Positions 18,280 through 25,374 of a stretch of 64,000 nt of DNA are shown here, in pieces (the first letter of the stretch is position 1; every line of letters starts with the position of its first letter). Source of the DNA: Streptomyces sp. CBMA291 (lineage in GTDB: Bacteria; Actinomycetota; Actinomycetes; Streptomycetales; Streptomycetaceae); contig NZ_MSJP01000114.1 of the NCBI RefSeq assembly GCF_014596525.1, positions 108,996 through 172,995 on the forward strand. The letters are read 5' to 3'. The translations under genes and the position numbers were made by a program. The notes beneath the pieces were generated by a model. That model was not told the DNA's origin. It worked only from the letters and a program-made list of their open reading frames with translations, and did no database searches.

Positions 18280-19757
18280 CCCGAGCCCCCCGCCCCCGAA
18301 GGCCCGCCACCGGCCTCCCCACCACCGACTCGCCTGCCACGGAGCCCCTGGACTCCACCACCGGCCTCCCCGCCACCGGCCTCCCCACCACCGACTCGCC
18401 CGCCACCGAACTCCGGGGCTCCACCACCGGCCTCCCCGCCACGGAGCCCCGGGATCCCGCCACCGGCCTCCCCGCCACGGAGCCCCTGGACCCCGCCACC
18501 GGCCTCCCCGGTACCCGCCTCCGCACCCCCGCCGTCCGTACCCCCGCCGTCCGTTCCGCCGCGCCCGCGGTCCCTCCTCGTGCCCCCGTCCTCCGGCTCC
18601 GTCTTCCCGTGGTCGTCCTGCTCGCCGGTGCCTTCTCCGTCCTGCCCGTGCCGGTCACGCCCGCGCACGCCGACTCCATCCGGGCCCGGCAGTGGGGGCT
18701 CGAAGCGCTCCACACCCGCGAGGCCTGGCGTACCACCAAGGGCGAGGGGATCACCGTCGCCGTCCTCGACACCGGCGTCGACGCCGAGCACCCGGACCTG
18801 ACCGGCTCGGTGCTGCCCGGCCACGACCTCGTCGGCTTCGGAGCCACCCGGGGCGACCGCGCCTGGGCCCGGCACGGCACCGCCATGGCCGGCATCATCG
18901 CGGGCCACGGACACGGACCCGGCGGCGAGGACGGCGTCCTCGGCATCGCCCCCGAGGTGAGGATCCTCCCCGTACGGGTCATCCTCGAAGGCACCGACAA
19001 GGCCCGCGAGAAGGCCCGCAAGACCCGGGGCACCGCCCTCGCCGAAGGCATCCGCTGGGCCGCCGACCACGGCGCCGACGTCATCAACCTCTCCCTGGGC
19101 GACGACTCCGAGTCCGCCCACCCCGACGCGGGCGAGGACGCGGCCGTGCAGTACGCCCTCGGCAAGGGCGTCCCGGTCGTCGCCTCCGCGGGCAACGGCG
19201 GCGAGAAGGGCGACCACGTCTCGTACCCGGCGGCCTACCCCGGCGTCATCGCCGTCGCCGCCGTCGACCGCTACGGCACCCACGCCTCCTTCTCCACCCG
19301 CCGCTGGTACGCCACCGTCAGCGCCCCCGGCGTCGACATCGCCATCGCCGACCCCGACCACCGCTACTACGAGGGCTGGGGCACCAGCGCCGCCGCCGCG
19401 TTCGTCTCCGGCTCCGTCGCACTCGTCCGCGCCGCCCACCCCGACCTCACCCCGGCGCAGATCAAACGGCTGCTCGTCGACACCGCCCGGAACCGGCCCA
19501 AGGGCGGCCGCAGCGACTCCAAGGGATACGGGACGGTCGACCCGGCCGCCGCCATCGCCGCCGCCGCGAAGACCGGGGGCGCCGACCCCAAGGCCGCCAC
19601 CTCCGGCTACCGGGGCGAGTACTTCGGCCCCGGCCCGCTGCCCGCAGCCGAGGAACCCCGCCCCCTCGGCCTGCTCGCCCCGCTCGCCGGCGGCCTCGGC
19701 GTCCTCCTGCTCCTCACCGCCGCGCTGCTGCGCCGCACCGGCCGGAAGACCCGCTGA
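18276..19757 (+). CDS. membrane-anchored S8 serine protease, mycosin-like
   Basis: A 493-residue subtilisin-family protease. The catalytic residues are D165 (VLDTGVD), H200 (RHGTAMAG) and S371 (GTSAAAAF), with the oxyanion Asn N307 (ASAGNGG). A hydrophobic signal segment lies at about 105-132 (ending TPAHADS), and a C-terminal helix at about 463-484 precedes a basic tail, the topology of type VII mycosins. The roughly 100 residues before the signal segment are repeated words (ATGLPTTDSPATEPLD-like) encoded by a tandem repeat; the true start might be further in. No ESX genes are seen nearby. GTG 18276 overlaps the upstream gene by 4 nt. Confidence 0.84.
   Translation: MTRAPRPRRPATGLPTTDSPATEPLDSTTGLPATGLPTTDSPATELRGSTTGLPATEPRDPATGLPATEPLDPATGLPGTRLRTPAVRTPAVRSAAPAVPPRAPVLRLRLPVVVLLAGAFSVLPVPVTPAHADSIRARQWGLEALHTREAWRTTKGEGITVAVLDTGVDAEHPDLTGSVLPGHDLVGFGATRGDRAWARHGTAMAGIIAGHGHGPGGEDGVLGIAPEVRILPVRVILEGTDKAREKARKTRGTALAEGIRWAADHGADVINLSLGDDSESAHPDAGEDAAVQYALGKGVPVVASAGNGGEKGDHVSYPAAYPGVIAVAAVDRYGTHASFSTRRWYATVSAPGVDIAIADPDHRYYEGWGTSAAAAFVSGSVALVRAAHPDLTPAQIKRLLVDTARNRPKGGRSDSKGYGTVDPAAAIAAAAKTGGADPKAATSGYRGEYFGPGPLPAAEEPRPLGLLAPLAGGLGVLLLLTAALLRRTGRKTR
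18300..18530. repeat. in-gene tandem repeats at the 5' end of the protease gene
   Basis: Repeated GCCACCGGCCTCCCC words separated by 30-50 bp variants keep the frame open and encode TGLPATEPLDPATGLP-like residues ahead of the signal segment. Copy number differences would change only the length of the N-terminal lead. Confidence 0.7.
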
Positions 19758-19795
19758 GCGCGGGACCCGGCTCCGGGCCCGCCCGGCCCCGCCGT

Positions 19796-19807
19796 TAGGC
19801 TCGGCCC
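19796..19807 (+). promoter_or_regulatory. -10 element of a leaderless promoter
   Basis: TAGGCT at 19796-19801 fits the Streptomyces -10 consensus TAG(G/A)(G/T)T and ends 6 nt before the GTG of the SseB-like gene. No Shine-Dalgarno sequence exists in this gap, so the transcript probably begins at the start codon. Confidence 0.6.
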
Positions 19808-20551
19808 GTGGAGCTCAAGAACATTCCGGACCCCGGATTCTCCGACGACGACGGCACCGCCGCCCCGGCGCTCACCGCGGCCCTCGCCGCCTGGGCCGAG
19901 GACAGAACCGCCCACGGCCCGGTCCTCGAAGCCCTGCGCGGAGCCCGCCTCCTGGTCCCCGTCGTCGCCGTCCTCGGCGAGGTCGAGACCGACGAGAACG
20001 GCCTCCGCCGCGAGAAGACCAGCGACATGGCCGTCCCCACCCTCACGGCGGGCGACCGGCGCGCCCTGCCCGCCTTCACCTCGACCGACTCGCTCGCCCT
20101 GTGGGACCCGGGAGCCCGGCCCGTCGCCGTCCCGCTCCACCAGGCACTCCAGGCGGTCGCGCACGAGAAGGCGGACACCCTCCTCCTGGACCTCTCGGGA
20201 CCCGTGCCCTACGAGGTGACGGGACCGGCGCTGCTCGCGCTCGCCGAGGGCCGCTCCAGCACCTACCCGCTCGACGACCCCGCCGTGCGGGAAGCGGTCC
20301 GCGCCGCCGTCGCCGCCGAGCCCGCCGTGCTCCGCGCCCACCTGGGACCGGGCGAAGCCGACGGCACGCTCGCCCTCATCCTCGCCGGGGACGCCTCGCC
20401 CGCCGAGGCCGCCCAGCGGGTCGCCCGCACCCTGGCGGCCGACGAGACGCTGAGGGCCCGCCTGGTGCGCGGCCTCGACCTGGCACTCCTGCCCGCCTCG
20501 GCCACCCCGCCGGGCGAGCCCTTCTACGTCAAGGGGCCGCGGACGCCCTGA
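19808..20551 (+). CDS. SseB-family protein
   Basis: A 247-residue cytoplasmic protein with the SseB N-terminal region (about 20-115: LTAALAAWAED, LRGARLLVPVVA, TAFTSTDSLALW-like AFTSTDSLALWDPGARPV). The conserved short motif of these proteins, a strand followed by FTSxxxL, is evident. The C-terminal half has a second alpha/beta segment ending in ALLPASATPPGEPFYVKG, often labelled SseB C-terminal. The molecular role in actinomycetes is unknown; the name comes from distant similarity to Salmonella secretion-system proteins. The start GTG 19808 has a -10 hexamer 6 nt upstream and no ribosome binding site. Confidence 0.75.
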   Translation: MELKNIPDPGFSDDDGTAAPALTAALAAWAEDRTAHGPVLEALRGARLLVPVVAVLGEVETDENGLRREKTSDMAVPTLTAGDRRALPAFTSTDSLALWDPGARPVAVPLHQALQAVAHEKADTLLLDLSGPVPYEVTGPALLALAEGRSSTYPLDDPAVREAVRAAVAAEPAVLRAHLGPGEADGTLALILAGDASPAEAAQRVARTLAADETLRARLVRGLDLALLPASATPPGEPFYVKGPRTP

Positions 20552-20593
20552 GGCCTTCCGCGGTCGTGGGCCGCGAGCCTCCAGCCCAGACAC

Positions 20594-20637
20594 GCCGAGG
20601 GGCCGGAGACGTCCTGAGACGTCTCCGGCCCCTCGGC
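20594..20637. terminator. bidirectional terminator, 20-bp perfect stem
   Basis: GCCGAGGGGCCGGAGACGTC at 20594-20613 pairs perfectly with 20618-20637 around a CTGA tetraloop. It lies between the convergent SseB-like and DUF1844 genes and serves both. Confidence 0.8.
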
Positions 20638-20652
20638 ATGGAAGGCGGCCGA

Positions 20653-21021
20653 CTAGCCGTACACCGGCCCCGTGTACTTCTCGCCCGGTCCCTGGCCCGG
20701 CTCGTCCGGGATCAGGGACGCCTCGCGGAAGGCGAGCTGGAGGGACTTCAGACCGTCCCGCAGGGGAGCGGCGTGGAAGGACGAGACCTCCGTGGCTCCG
20801 GCGTCGAGAAGACCCGCGAGGGCGTGCACCAGCTTGCGGGCCTCGTCGAGGTCCTTGTGCTTGTCGCCGTCCTCGGTGAGCCCGAGCTTCACCGCGGCGG
20901 CGCTCATCAGGTTGACGGCGACGGTCACGATGACCTCCACCGCGGGGACCTCCGCGATGTCACGGGTCATGGCTGCGAAGTCGGGGGACTCCGAGGATGG
21001 GTTCTGGGGCGTCTCGCTCAT
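20653..21021 (-). CDS. DUF1844 domain protein
   Basis: A 122-residue acidic protein. The DUF1844 signature spans about 30-100: EVIVTVAVNLMSAAAVKLGL, then KDLDEARKLVHALAGLLD and LRDGLKSLQLAFREAS. These proteins are conserved next to infC in Streptomyces, but no function is assigned. It starts at ATG 21021 and is divergent from the infC transcript, whose promoter region begins about 25 bp away. TATCGT about 7-12 nt upstream of the start could be a -10 element. Confidence 0.82.
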   Translation of the reverse strand: MSETPQNPSSESPDFAAMTRDIAEVPAVEVIVTVAVNLMSAAAVKLGLTEDGDKHKDLDEARKLVHALAGLLDAGATEVSSFHAAPLRDGLKSLQLAFREASLIPDEPGQGPGEKYTGPVYG

Positions 21022-21047
21022 GCCTCATACGATAGGGCGGTCCTCGG

Positions 21048-21077
21048 TTAGCGGAGACCGCCGGGTCCTGCTAACCT
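21048..21077 (+). promoter_or_regulatory. candidate promoter of the infC operon
   Basis: TTAGCG (21048-21053) and TAACCT (21072-21077) are separated by 18 bp, upstream of the structured leader. The fit to consensus is moderate and no other candidate is better in this gap. Confidence 0.4.
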
Positions 21078-21136
21078 TGTGTAACGACCGGCCGGACACA
21101 TGCGTGCCCGGCCCACAAGTGGAGGCTCCGAACTCC

Positions 21137-21292
21137 CACCTGACCACCCTCACGGGTGGCGGGTCACCGGTCAGGTGGCGCCCATCGTTCCGTACGGACG
21201 ATGGAGCCGCCCGATGTGCGCCCCGCGGTTGATCGCGGCGGTGCTCCGGTTTTCCATGGAGCCCCGCCTGTGTCCCGTCCGGGGCGTTTTTT
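21137..21292 (+). promoter_or_regulatory. structured leader with attenuator ahead of infC
   Basis: Three elements in order. CACCTGACC (21137-21145) pairs with GGTCAGGTG (21169-21177), with CCACCC/GGGTGG competing inside. CCATCGT (21182-21188) pairs with ACGATGG (21198-21204). GCCCCG (21261-21266) pairs with CGGGGC (21280-21285), followed by GTTTTTT, a true intrinsic terminator 82 bp before the start codon. This is rare in so GC-rich a genome and suggests that transcription into infC-rpmI-rplT is attenuated, possibly through IF3 or L20. Which conformation is favoured is not known. Confidence 0.6.
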
Positions 21293-21374
21293 CATGTACC
21301 GGCGCGGTTGGTCTCAGAAACTGAGTTGCGTGTCCGTCCGCCAGGCGGTCGCGTGGTGCTACCGAGGAGGATCC

Positions 21375-22034
21375 ATCAGCGCCGAGCCCCGCATCAACGA
21401 CAGGATTCGCGTTCCCGAGGTGCGACTTGTCGGACCCAGCGGCGAGCAGGTCGGGATTGTTCCGCTTGCCAAGGCCCTGGAGCTCGCACAGGAGTACGAC
21501 CTCGATCTGGTCGAGGTCGCGGCGAACGCCCGTCCGCCCGTGTGCAAGCTCATGGACTACGGGAAGTTCAAGTACGAGTCGGCCATGAAGGCCCGTGAGG
21601 CGCGCAAGAACCAGGCGCACACGGTCATCAAGGAGATGAAGCTCCGGCCGAAGATCGACCCGCACGACTACGACACCAAGAAGGGTCACGTCGTCCGGTT
21701 CCTCAAGCAGGGCGACAAGGTCAAGATCACGATCATGTTCCGTGGTCGTGAGCAGTCCCGCCCCGAGCTTGGATTCCGGCTGCTTCAGCGGCTGGCGTCG
21801 GACGTCGAGGAGCTTGGCTTCATCGAGTCCAACCCGAAGCAGGACGGCCGGAACATGATCATGGTTCTCGGTCCGCACAAGAAGAAGACCGAGGCCATGG
21901 CCGAGGCGCGTGAGGCCCAGGCCGCACGCAAGGCAGAGCGTCAGGGCGCCGCCCCCGAGGAGACCCCCGCCGCCGAAGCCCCGGCCGAGACCGAGACTTC
22001 GGTCGAGACCGAGACCGAGACCCCCGAGGCGTGA
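21375..22034 (+). CDS. infC: translation initiation factor IF-3
   Basis: A 219-residue IF-3. The N-domain opens ISAEPRINDRIRVPEVRLVG and continues through the linker LMDYGKFKYESAMKAREARKNQ. The C-domain includes KEMKLRPKIDPHDYDTKKGH and ends near GRNMIMVLGPHK. A 40-residue Ala/Glu/Thr tail follows. The start appears to be ATC 21375: AGGAGG ends 4 nt upstream and the protein family begins at this residue, while no ATG or GTG lies near a ribosome binding site (the nearest in-frame GTG, 21330, has none). IF-3 genes elsewhere also use rare AUU/AUC starts for autoregulation. It leads the operon infC-rpmI-rplT. Confidence 0.93.
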   Translation: MSAEPRINDRIRVPEVRLVGPSGEQVGIVPLAKALELAQEYDLDLVEVAANARPPVCKLMDYGKFKYESAMKAREARKNQAHTVIKEMKLRPKIDPHDYDTKKGHVVRFLKQGDKVKITIMFRGREQSRPELGFRLLQRLASDVEELGFIESNPKQDGRNMIMVLGPHKKKTEAMAEAREAQAARKAERQGAAPEETPAAEAPAETETSVETETETPEA

Positions 22035-22157
22035 TCCGAGGGGCTGCCAACCAGGCCGCCCCGGGCCCCGCCCGGACCCACCACACGAAGAATTGACGCT
22101 CCCGGCAGCCCGGTGCCCGCACCGGGGGGAGCGCCACTGACGAGGAGATACGGCGCG

Positions 22158-22352
22158 ATGCCGAAGAACAAGACGCACTCTGGTGCCAAGAAGCGCTTCA
22201 AGGTGACCGGCTCCGGCAAGATCCTGCGCGAGCGCGCCGGCAAGCGCCACCTGCTCGAGCACAAGTCGTCCAAGCTGACGCGTCGCCTCACCGGCAACGC
22301 CGAGATGGCCCCGGGTGACGCCGCCAAGATCAAGAAGATGCTGGGCATCTGA
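22158..22352 (+). CDS. rpmI: 50S ribosomal protein L35
   Basis: A 64-residue, strongly basic protein with the L35 signature MPKNKTHSGAKKRFKVTGSG and KRHLLEHKSSKLTRRL. ATG 22158 is preceded by CGAGGAGA. It is 123 bp downstream of infC and 107 bp upstream of rplT, the standard order. Confidence 0.97.
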   Translation: MPKNKTHSGAKKRFKVTGSGKILRERAGKRHLLEHKSSKLTRRLTGNAEMAPGDAAKIKKMLGI

Positions 22353-22414
22353 GTCTGATCTCCCGCCCTCCCCGCCGAGGGCATCCGGCCGAGACCGGGT
22401 TCCATCCGTTTTTC

Positions 22415-22440
22415 GGGTCGCGTGAGGACCACCGCGACCC
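22415..22440 (+). promoter_or_regulatory. hairpin ahead of rplT
   Basis: GGGTCGCG (22415-22422) pairs with CGCGACCC (22433-22440), just after a TTTTT run and 8 bp before the rplT ribosome binding site. L20 autoregulates through such leaders in other bacteria; its role here is only suggested by position. Confidence 0.35.
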
Positions 22441-22459
22441 CGCTACAAGGAGTTAACAA

Positions 22460-22846
22460 GTGGCACGCGTCAAGCGGGCAGTCAACGCCCACAAGAAGCG
22501 CCGGGCGATCCTCGAGCAGGCCTCCGGCTACCGCGGTCAGCGCTCGCGCCTGTACCGCAAGGCCAAGGAGCAGGTCACCCACTCGCTGGTCTACAACTAC
22601 AACGACCGCAAGAAGCGCAAGGGCGACTTCCGTCAGCTGTGGATCCAGCGCATCAACGCCGCTGCCCGCCTGAACGGCATGACGTACAACCGCCTCATCC
22701 AGGGTCTGAAGGCCGCCAACGTCGAGGTGGACCGCAAGATCCTCGCCGAGCTGGCCGTCAACGACAGCAACGCGTTCGCCGCGCTGGTCGAGGTCGCGCA
22801 GAAGGCCCTCCCGGCCGACGTCAACGCCCCGAAGGCCGCCGCCTGA
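22460..22846 (+). CDS. rplT: 50S ribosomal protein L20
   Basis: A 128-residue basic ribosomal protein. The N-terminal extension VARVKRAVNAHKKRR is followed by ASGYRGQRSRLYRKAKEQV and the globular domain DFRQLWIQRINAAARLNGMTY. GTG 22460 has AAGGAG 8 nt upstream. It is the last gene of the infC operon, and a 13-bp hairpin follows. Confidence 0.97.
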   Translation: MARVKRAVNAHKKRRAILEQASGYRGQRSRLYRKAKEQVTHSLVYNYNDRKKRKGDFRQLWIQRINAAARLNGMTYNRLIQGLKAANVEVDRKILAELAVNDSNAFAALVEVAQKALPADVNAPKAAA

Positions 22847-22869
22847 TCTTCCAGGCCGCAGTACTTCCG

Positions 22870-22907
22870 CCCGGACCCGCAGCCGCACACGCGACTGCGG
22901 GTCCGGG
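22870..22907 (+). terminator. hairpin terminator after rplT
   Basis: CCCGGACCCGCAG (22870-22882) pairs perfectly with CTGCGGGTCCGGG (22895-22907). There is no U run, as usual in this genome. The 190 bp beyond hold only C-rich sequence before the methyltransferase gene. Confidence 0.65.
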
Positions 22908-23099
22908 TGCTTCCGCCCCTTGAGACGCCACCCCGCACCTCAAGGGCCCCGGGCCCACCGCACCACCGGGGACCCCGCACCCGCGGGCCCTCCGTACCGC
23001 GAAGGCACCCGCCCCTCCGGCCCCGGGGCTCACCCGCCCGGCCCGCCCCGCCCGCCCGGCCCCCAGCCGTCCGGCCCCGAAGAGAGAACCGCGCACCCC

Positions 23100-23939
23100 A
23101 TGGTCACCCCCGAGCTGATCTCCCCGCGTTCCCCGCGCGTCGTCGCCGCCCGGCGGCTCGCCAAGCGCAACTTCCGGGGCAAGGACCGCCTCTTCATCGC
23201 CGAAGGCCCGCAGGCCGTCCGCGAGGCCGTCGCGCACCGGGGCCCCGGCGGAGAGCCCACCCTCGTCGAACTCTTCACCACCGTCGAGGCCGCCGAACGC
23301 CACAGCGCCATCGTCGACGCCGCCCACGCCGCCGGAGCCCGCGTCCACCACGCCTCCGACGACGTCCTCGCCGAGGTCTCCCAGACCGTCACGCCCCAGG
23401 GCCTCGTCGGCGTCTGCCGCTTCCTCGACTCCCCGTTCGAGGACATCGTCGCCGCCCGGCCCAAGCTGGTCGCCGTCCTCGCCCACGTACGCGACCCCGG
23501 GAACGCCGGCACGGTCCTGCGCTGCGCCGACGCCGCCGGAGCCGACGCCGTCGTCCTCACCGACGCCTCCGTCGACCTCTACAACCCCAAGTCCGTCCGC
23601 GCCTCCGTCGGCTCCCTGTTCCACCTCCCGGTCGCCATCGGCGTCCCCGTCGAACAGGCCGTCGCCGGACTCAAGGGCGCCGGTGTCCGGATCCTCGCCG
23701 CCGACGGCGCGGGACAGGACGACCTCGACGACGAACTCGACGCCGGCACCATGGGCGGCCCCACCGCCTGGATCTTCGGAAACGAGGCCTGGGGCCTCCC
23801 CGAGGAGACCCGGGCCCTCGCCGACGCCGTCGTCCGCGTCCCCATCCACGGCAAGGCCGAAAGCCTCAACCTCGCCACCGCCGCCGCCGTCTGCCTCTAC
23901 GCCTCCGCCCGCGCCCAGCGCCCCCGAACCTCCCCCTGA
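23100..23939 (+). CDS. SpoU/TrmH-family RNA 2'-O-methyltransferase
   Basis: A 279-residue SPOUT enzyme that would methylate a ribose in rRNA or tRNA. The N-terminal substrate-binding domain (about 10-105) has RNFRGKDRLFIAEGPQAVREAV. The knotted catalytic domain holds the three family motifs: HVRDPGNAGTVLRCADAAGA (N in motif 1), IFGNEAWGLPEE (motif 2) and VPIHGKAESLNLATAAAVCLY (motif 3). ATG 23100 is chosen by homology length; the ribosome binding site is weak (GAGAGA). It lies between rplT and a histidine kinase, as in other Streptomyces by recollection. Confidence 0.88.
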   Translation: MVTPELISPRSPRVVAARRLAKRNFRGKDRLFIAEGPQAVREAVAHRGPGGEPTLVELFTTVEAAERHSAIVDAAHAAGARVHHASDDVLAEVSQTVTPQGLVGVCRFLDSPFEDIVAARPKLVAVLAHVRDPGNAGTVLRCADAAGADAVVLTDASVDLYNPKSVRASVGSLFHLPVAIGVPVEQAVAGLKGAGVRILAADGAGQDDLDDELDAGTMGGPTAWIFGNEAWGLPEETRALADAVVRVPIHGKAESLNLATAAAVCLYASARAQRPRTSP

Positions 23940-24021
23940 GGGGTCCATTCCGCCTCCCTCGCCCAGTAGAGTGACGGTCTCGGGGGCCCACTGCGCTACA
24001 CGGAGGGGTGGGGATACGGGG

Positions 24022-25230
24022 ATGACGGTCGGCACGGACAGTCCCGCACAGGCACGGAGCGTCACGCCGCACGCCCCGGAACAGGGCGCCCCGCCGCCCG
24101 CACCGGAACCGCCGGACCCGAGGGCCGAGCGCCCCCCCGGCCCCGCCGACTTCCACGGCGTCCACCCCGACGACCTGCCCGACGGTCTCGTCGTCGCCGA
24201 CGAGACCGGCCGGGTCGTCTGCTTCAACGCGGCCGCCGCCCGCATCACCGCCGTCCCCGCCGGACGCGCCCTCGGCCTCCCCCTCGACCGGGCCCTGCCC
24301 CTCGAAGACCTCAAGGGCCACCGCTGGTGGACCCTGACCGACCCCTACGGGGGACTCGCCACCCGACGCGGCCAGCCCGAGCGCAACCTCCTGCTGCCCG
24401 GCGGCCGCGAGGTCCTCGTCTCCGCCCGCTACCTCCGCGAGCACCCCACCGGACCCGTCCGCCGCGTCGTCGTCTCGCTGCGCGGCACCGAGGCCCGCCG
24501 CCGCACCGAACGCAGCCACGCCGAACTCATCGCCACCGTCGCCCACGAACTGCGCTCCCCGCTCACCTCCGTCAAGGGCTTCACCGCCACCCTCCTCGGC
24601 AAGTGGGAACGGTTCAGCGACGACCAGAAACGCCTGATGCTGGAGACCGTCGACGCCGACGCCGGACGCATCAAACGGCTCATCGCCGAACTCCTCGACA
24701 TCTCCCGGATCGACTCCGGCCGCCTGGAAGTACGCCGCCAGCCCGTCGACATCGCCGCCGCCGTCGGCCGGCACGTCCAGGCCCACACCGCCGCGGGCCA
24801 GTCCCCCGACCGCTTCTTCGTCCGGATCAGGCCCGAGCTGCCCCCGCTCTGGGCCGACCCCGACAAGATCGACCAGATCCTCGGCAACCTCCTGGAAAAC
24901 GCGGTGCGCCACGGCGAGGGAACCGTCACCATCGAGGTGGCACCCGCCACGACGCACACCGGCGGGCAGTCCGACGGATCGCCCGGCGGAGAAGAGGGGA
25001 CGGAGGTCACCGTGAGCGACGAAGGACCCGGCATCCCCGAGGAATCCATGAACCGCGTCTTCACCCGCTTCTGGCGGGGCAGCAAGCGCGGCGGCACCGG
25101 ACTCGGCCTCTACATCGTCAAGGGCGTCGTCGAAGCCCACGGCGGCACCATCAGCGTCGGAAGAGGCCCCGGAGGCGGCGCCGAGTTCCGATTTATCCTG
25201 CCCGTCGGCACCCCGGCCCACCTCGTCTGA
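24022..25230 (+). CDS. soluble PAS-domain sensor histidine kinase
   Basis: A 402-residue kinase without membrane segments. A PAS-like domain (about 48-155: LPDGLVVADETGRVVCFNAAAA) precedes the HisKA box VAHELRSPLTSVKGF with phosphoacceptor H175. The HATPase domain has ILGNLLENAVRHG (N box), DEGPGIPEE (G1) and GGTGLGLYIVKGVVEAHGG (G2). A short Gly/Ser-rich insert with TTHTGGQSDGSPGGEEG interrupts the ATPase between the N and G1 boxes. No response regulator is adjacent, so it is an orphan kinase. ATG 24022 follows GGAGGGG. Confidence 0.9.
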   Translation: MTVGTDSPAQARSVTPHAPEQGAPPPAPEPPDPRAERPPGPADFHGVHPDDLPDGLVVADETGRVVCFNAAAARITAVPAGRALGLPLDRALPLEDLKGHRWWTLTDPYGGLATRRGQPERNLLLPGGREVLVSARYLREHPTGPVRRVVVSLRGTEARRRTERSHAELIATVAHELRSPLTSVKGFTATLLGKWERFSDDQKRLMLETVDADAGRIKRLIAELLDISRIDSGRLEVRRQPVDIAAAVGRHVQAHTAAGQSPDRFFVRIRPELPPLWADPDKIDQILGNLLENAVRHGEGTVTIEVAPATTHTGGQSDGSPGGEEGTEVTVSDEGPGIPEESMNRVFTRFWRGSKRGGTGLGLYIVKGVVEAHGGTISVGRGPGGGAEFRFILPVGTPAHLV

Positions 25231-25296
25231 CGCCATCCGACGAGATCAGGAGCCGCCCGGTCCGCCCACGGGCTCATTCGCGTTCCCCCACCCCGT

Positions 25297-25302
25297 TAGA
25301 CT
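25297..25302 (+). promoter_or_regulatory. -10 element upstream of pheS
   Basis: TAGACT matches the Streptomyces -10 consensus, 72 bp before the pheS start. No T-box, leader peptide or riboswitch was recognised in the 144-bp gap. Confidence 0.4.
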
Positions 25303-25374
25303 CGTCCTTTGGCACGTTTGCGCCCTTGACGTCGAGCGGGGCCGCCCAGCCAGCCAACGGAAGCACGGGAAGAG

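Noticed and set aside
21156..21374. N-terminal extension of IF-3 back to the start of the open frame
   Set aside because: It runs through the attenuator hairpin and lacks a ribosome binding site; family homology starts at the ATC codon.
25231..25374. T-box or Phe leader peptide before pheS
   Set aside because: No Phe-rich short frame, specifier loop or terminator/antiterminator pair was seen.
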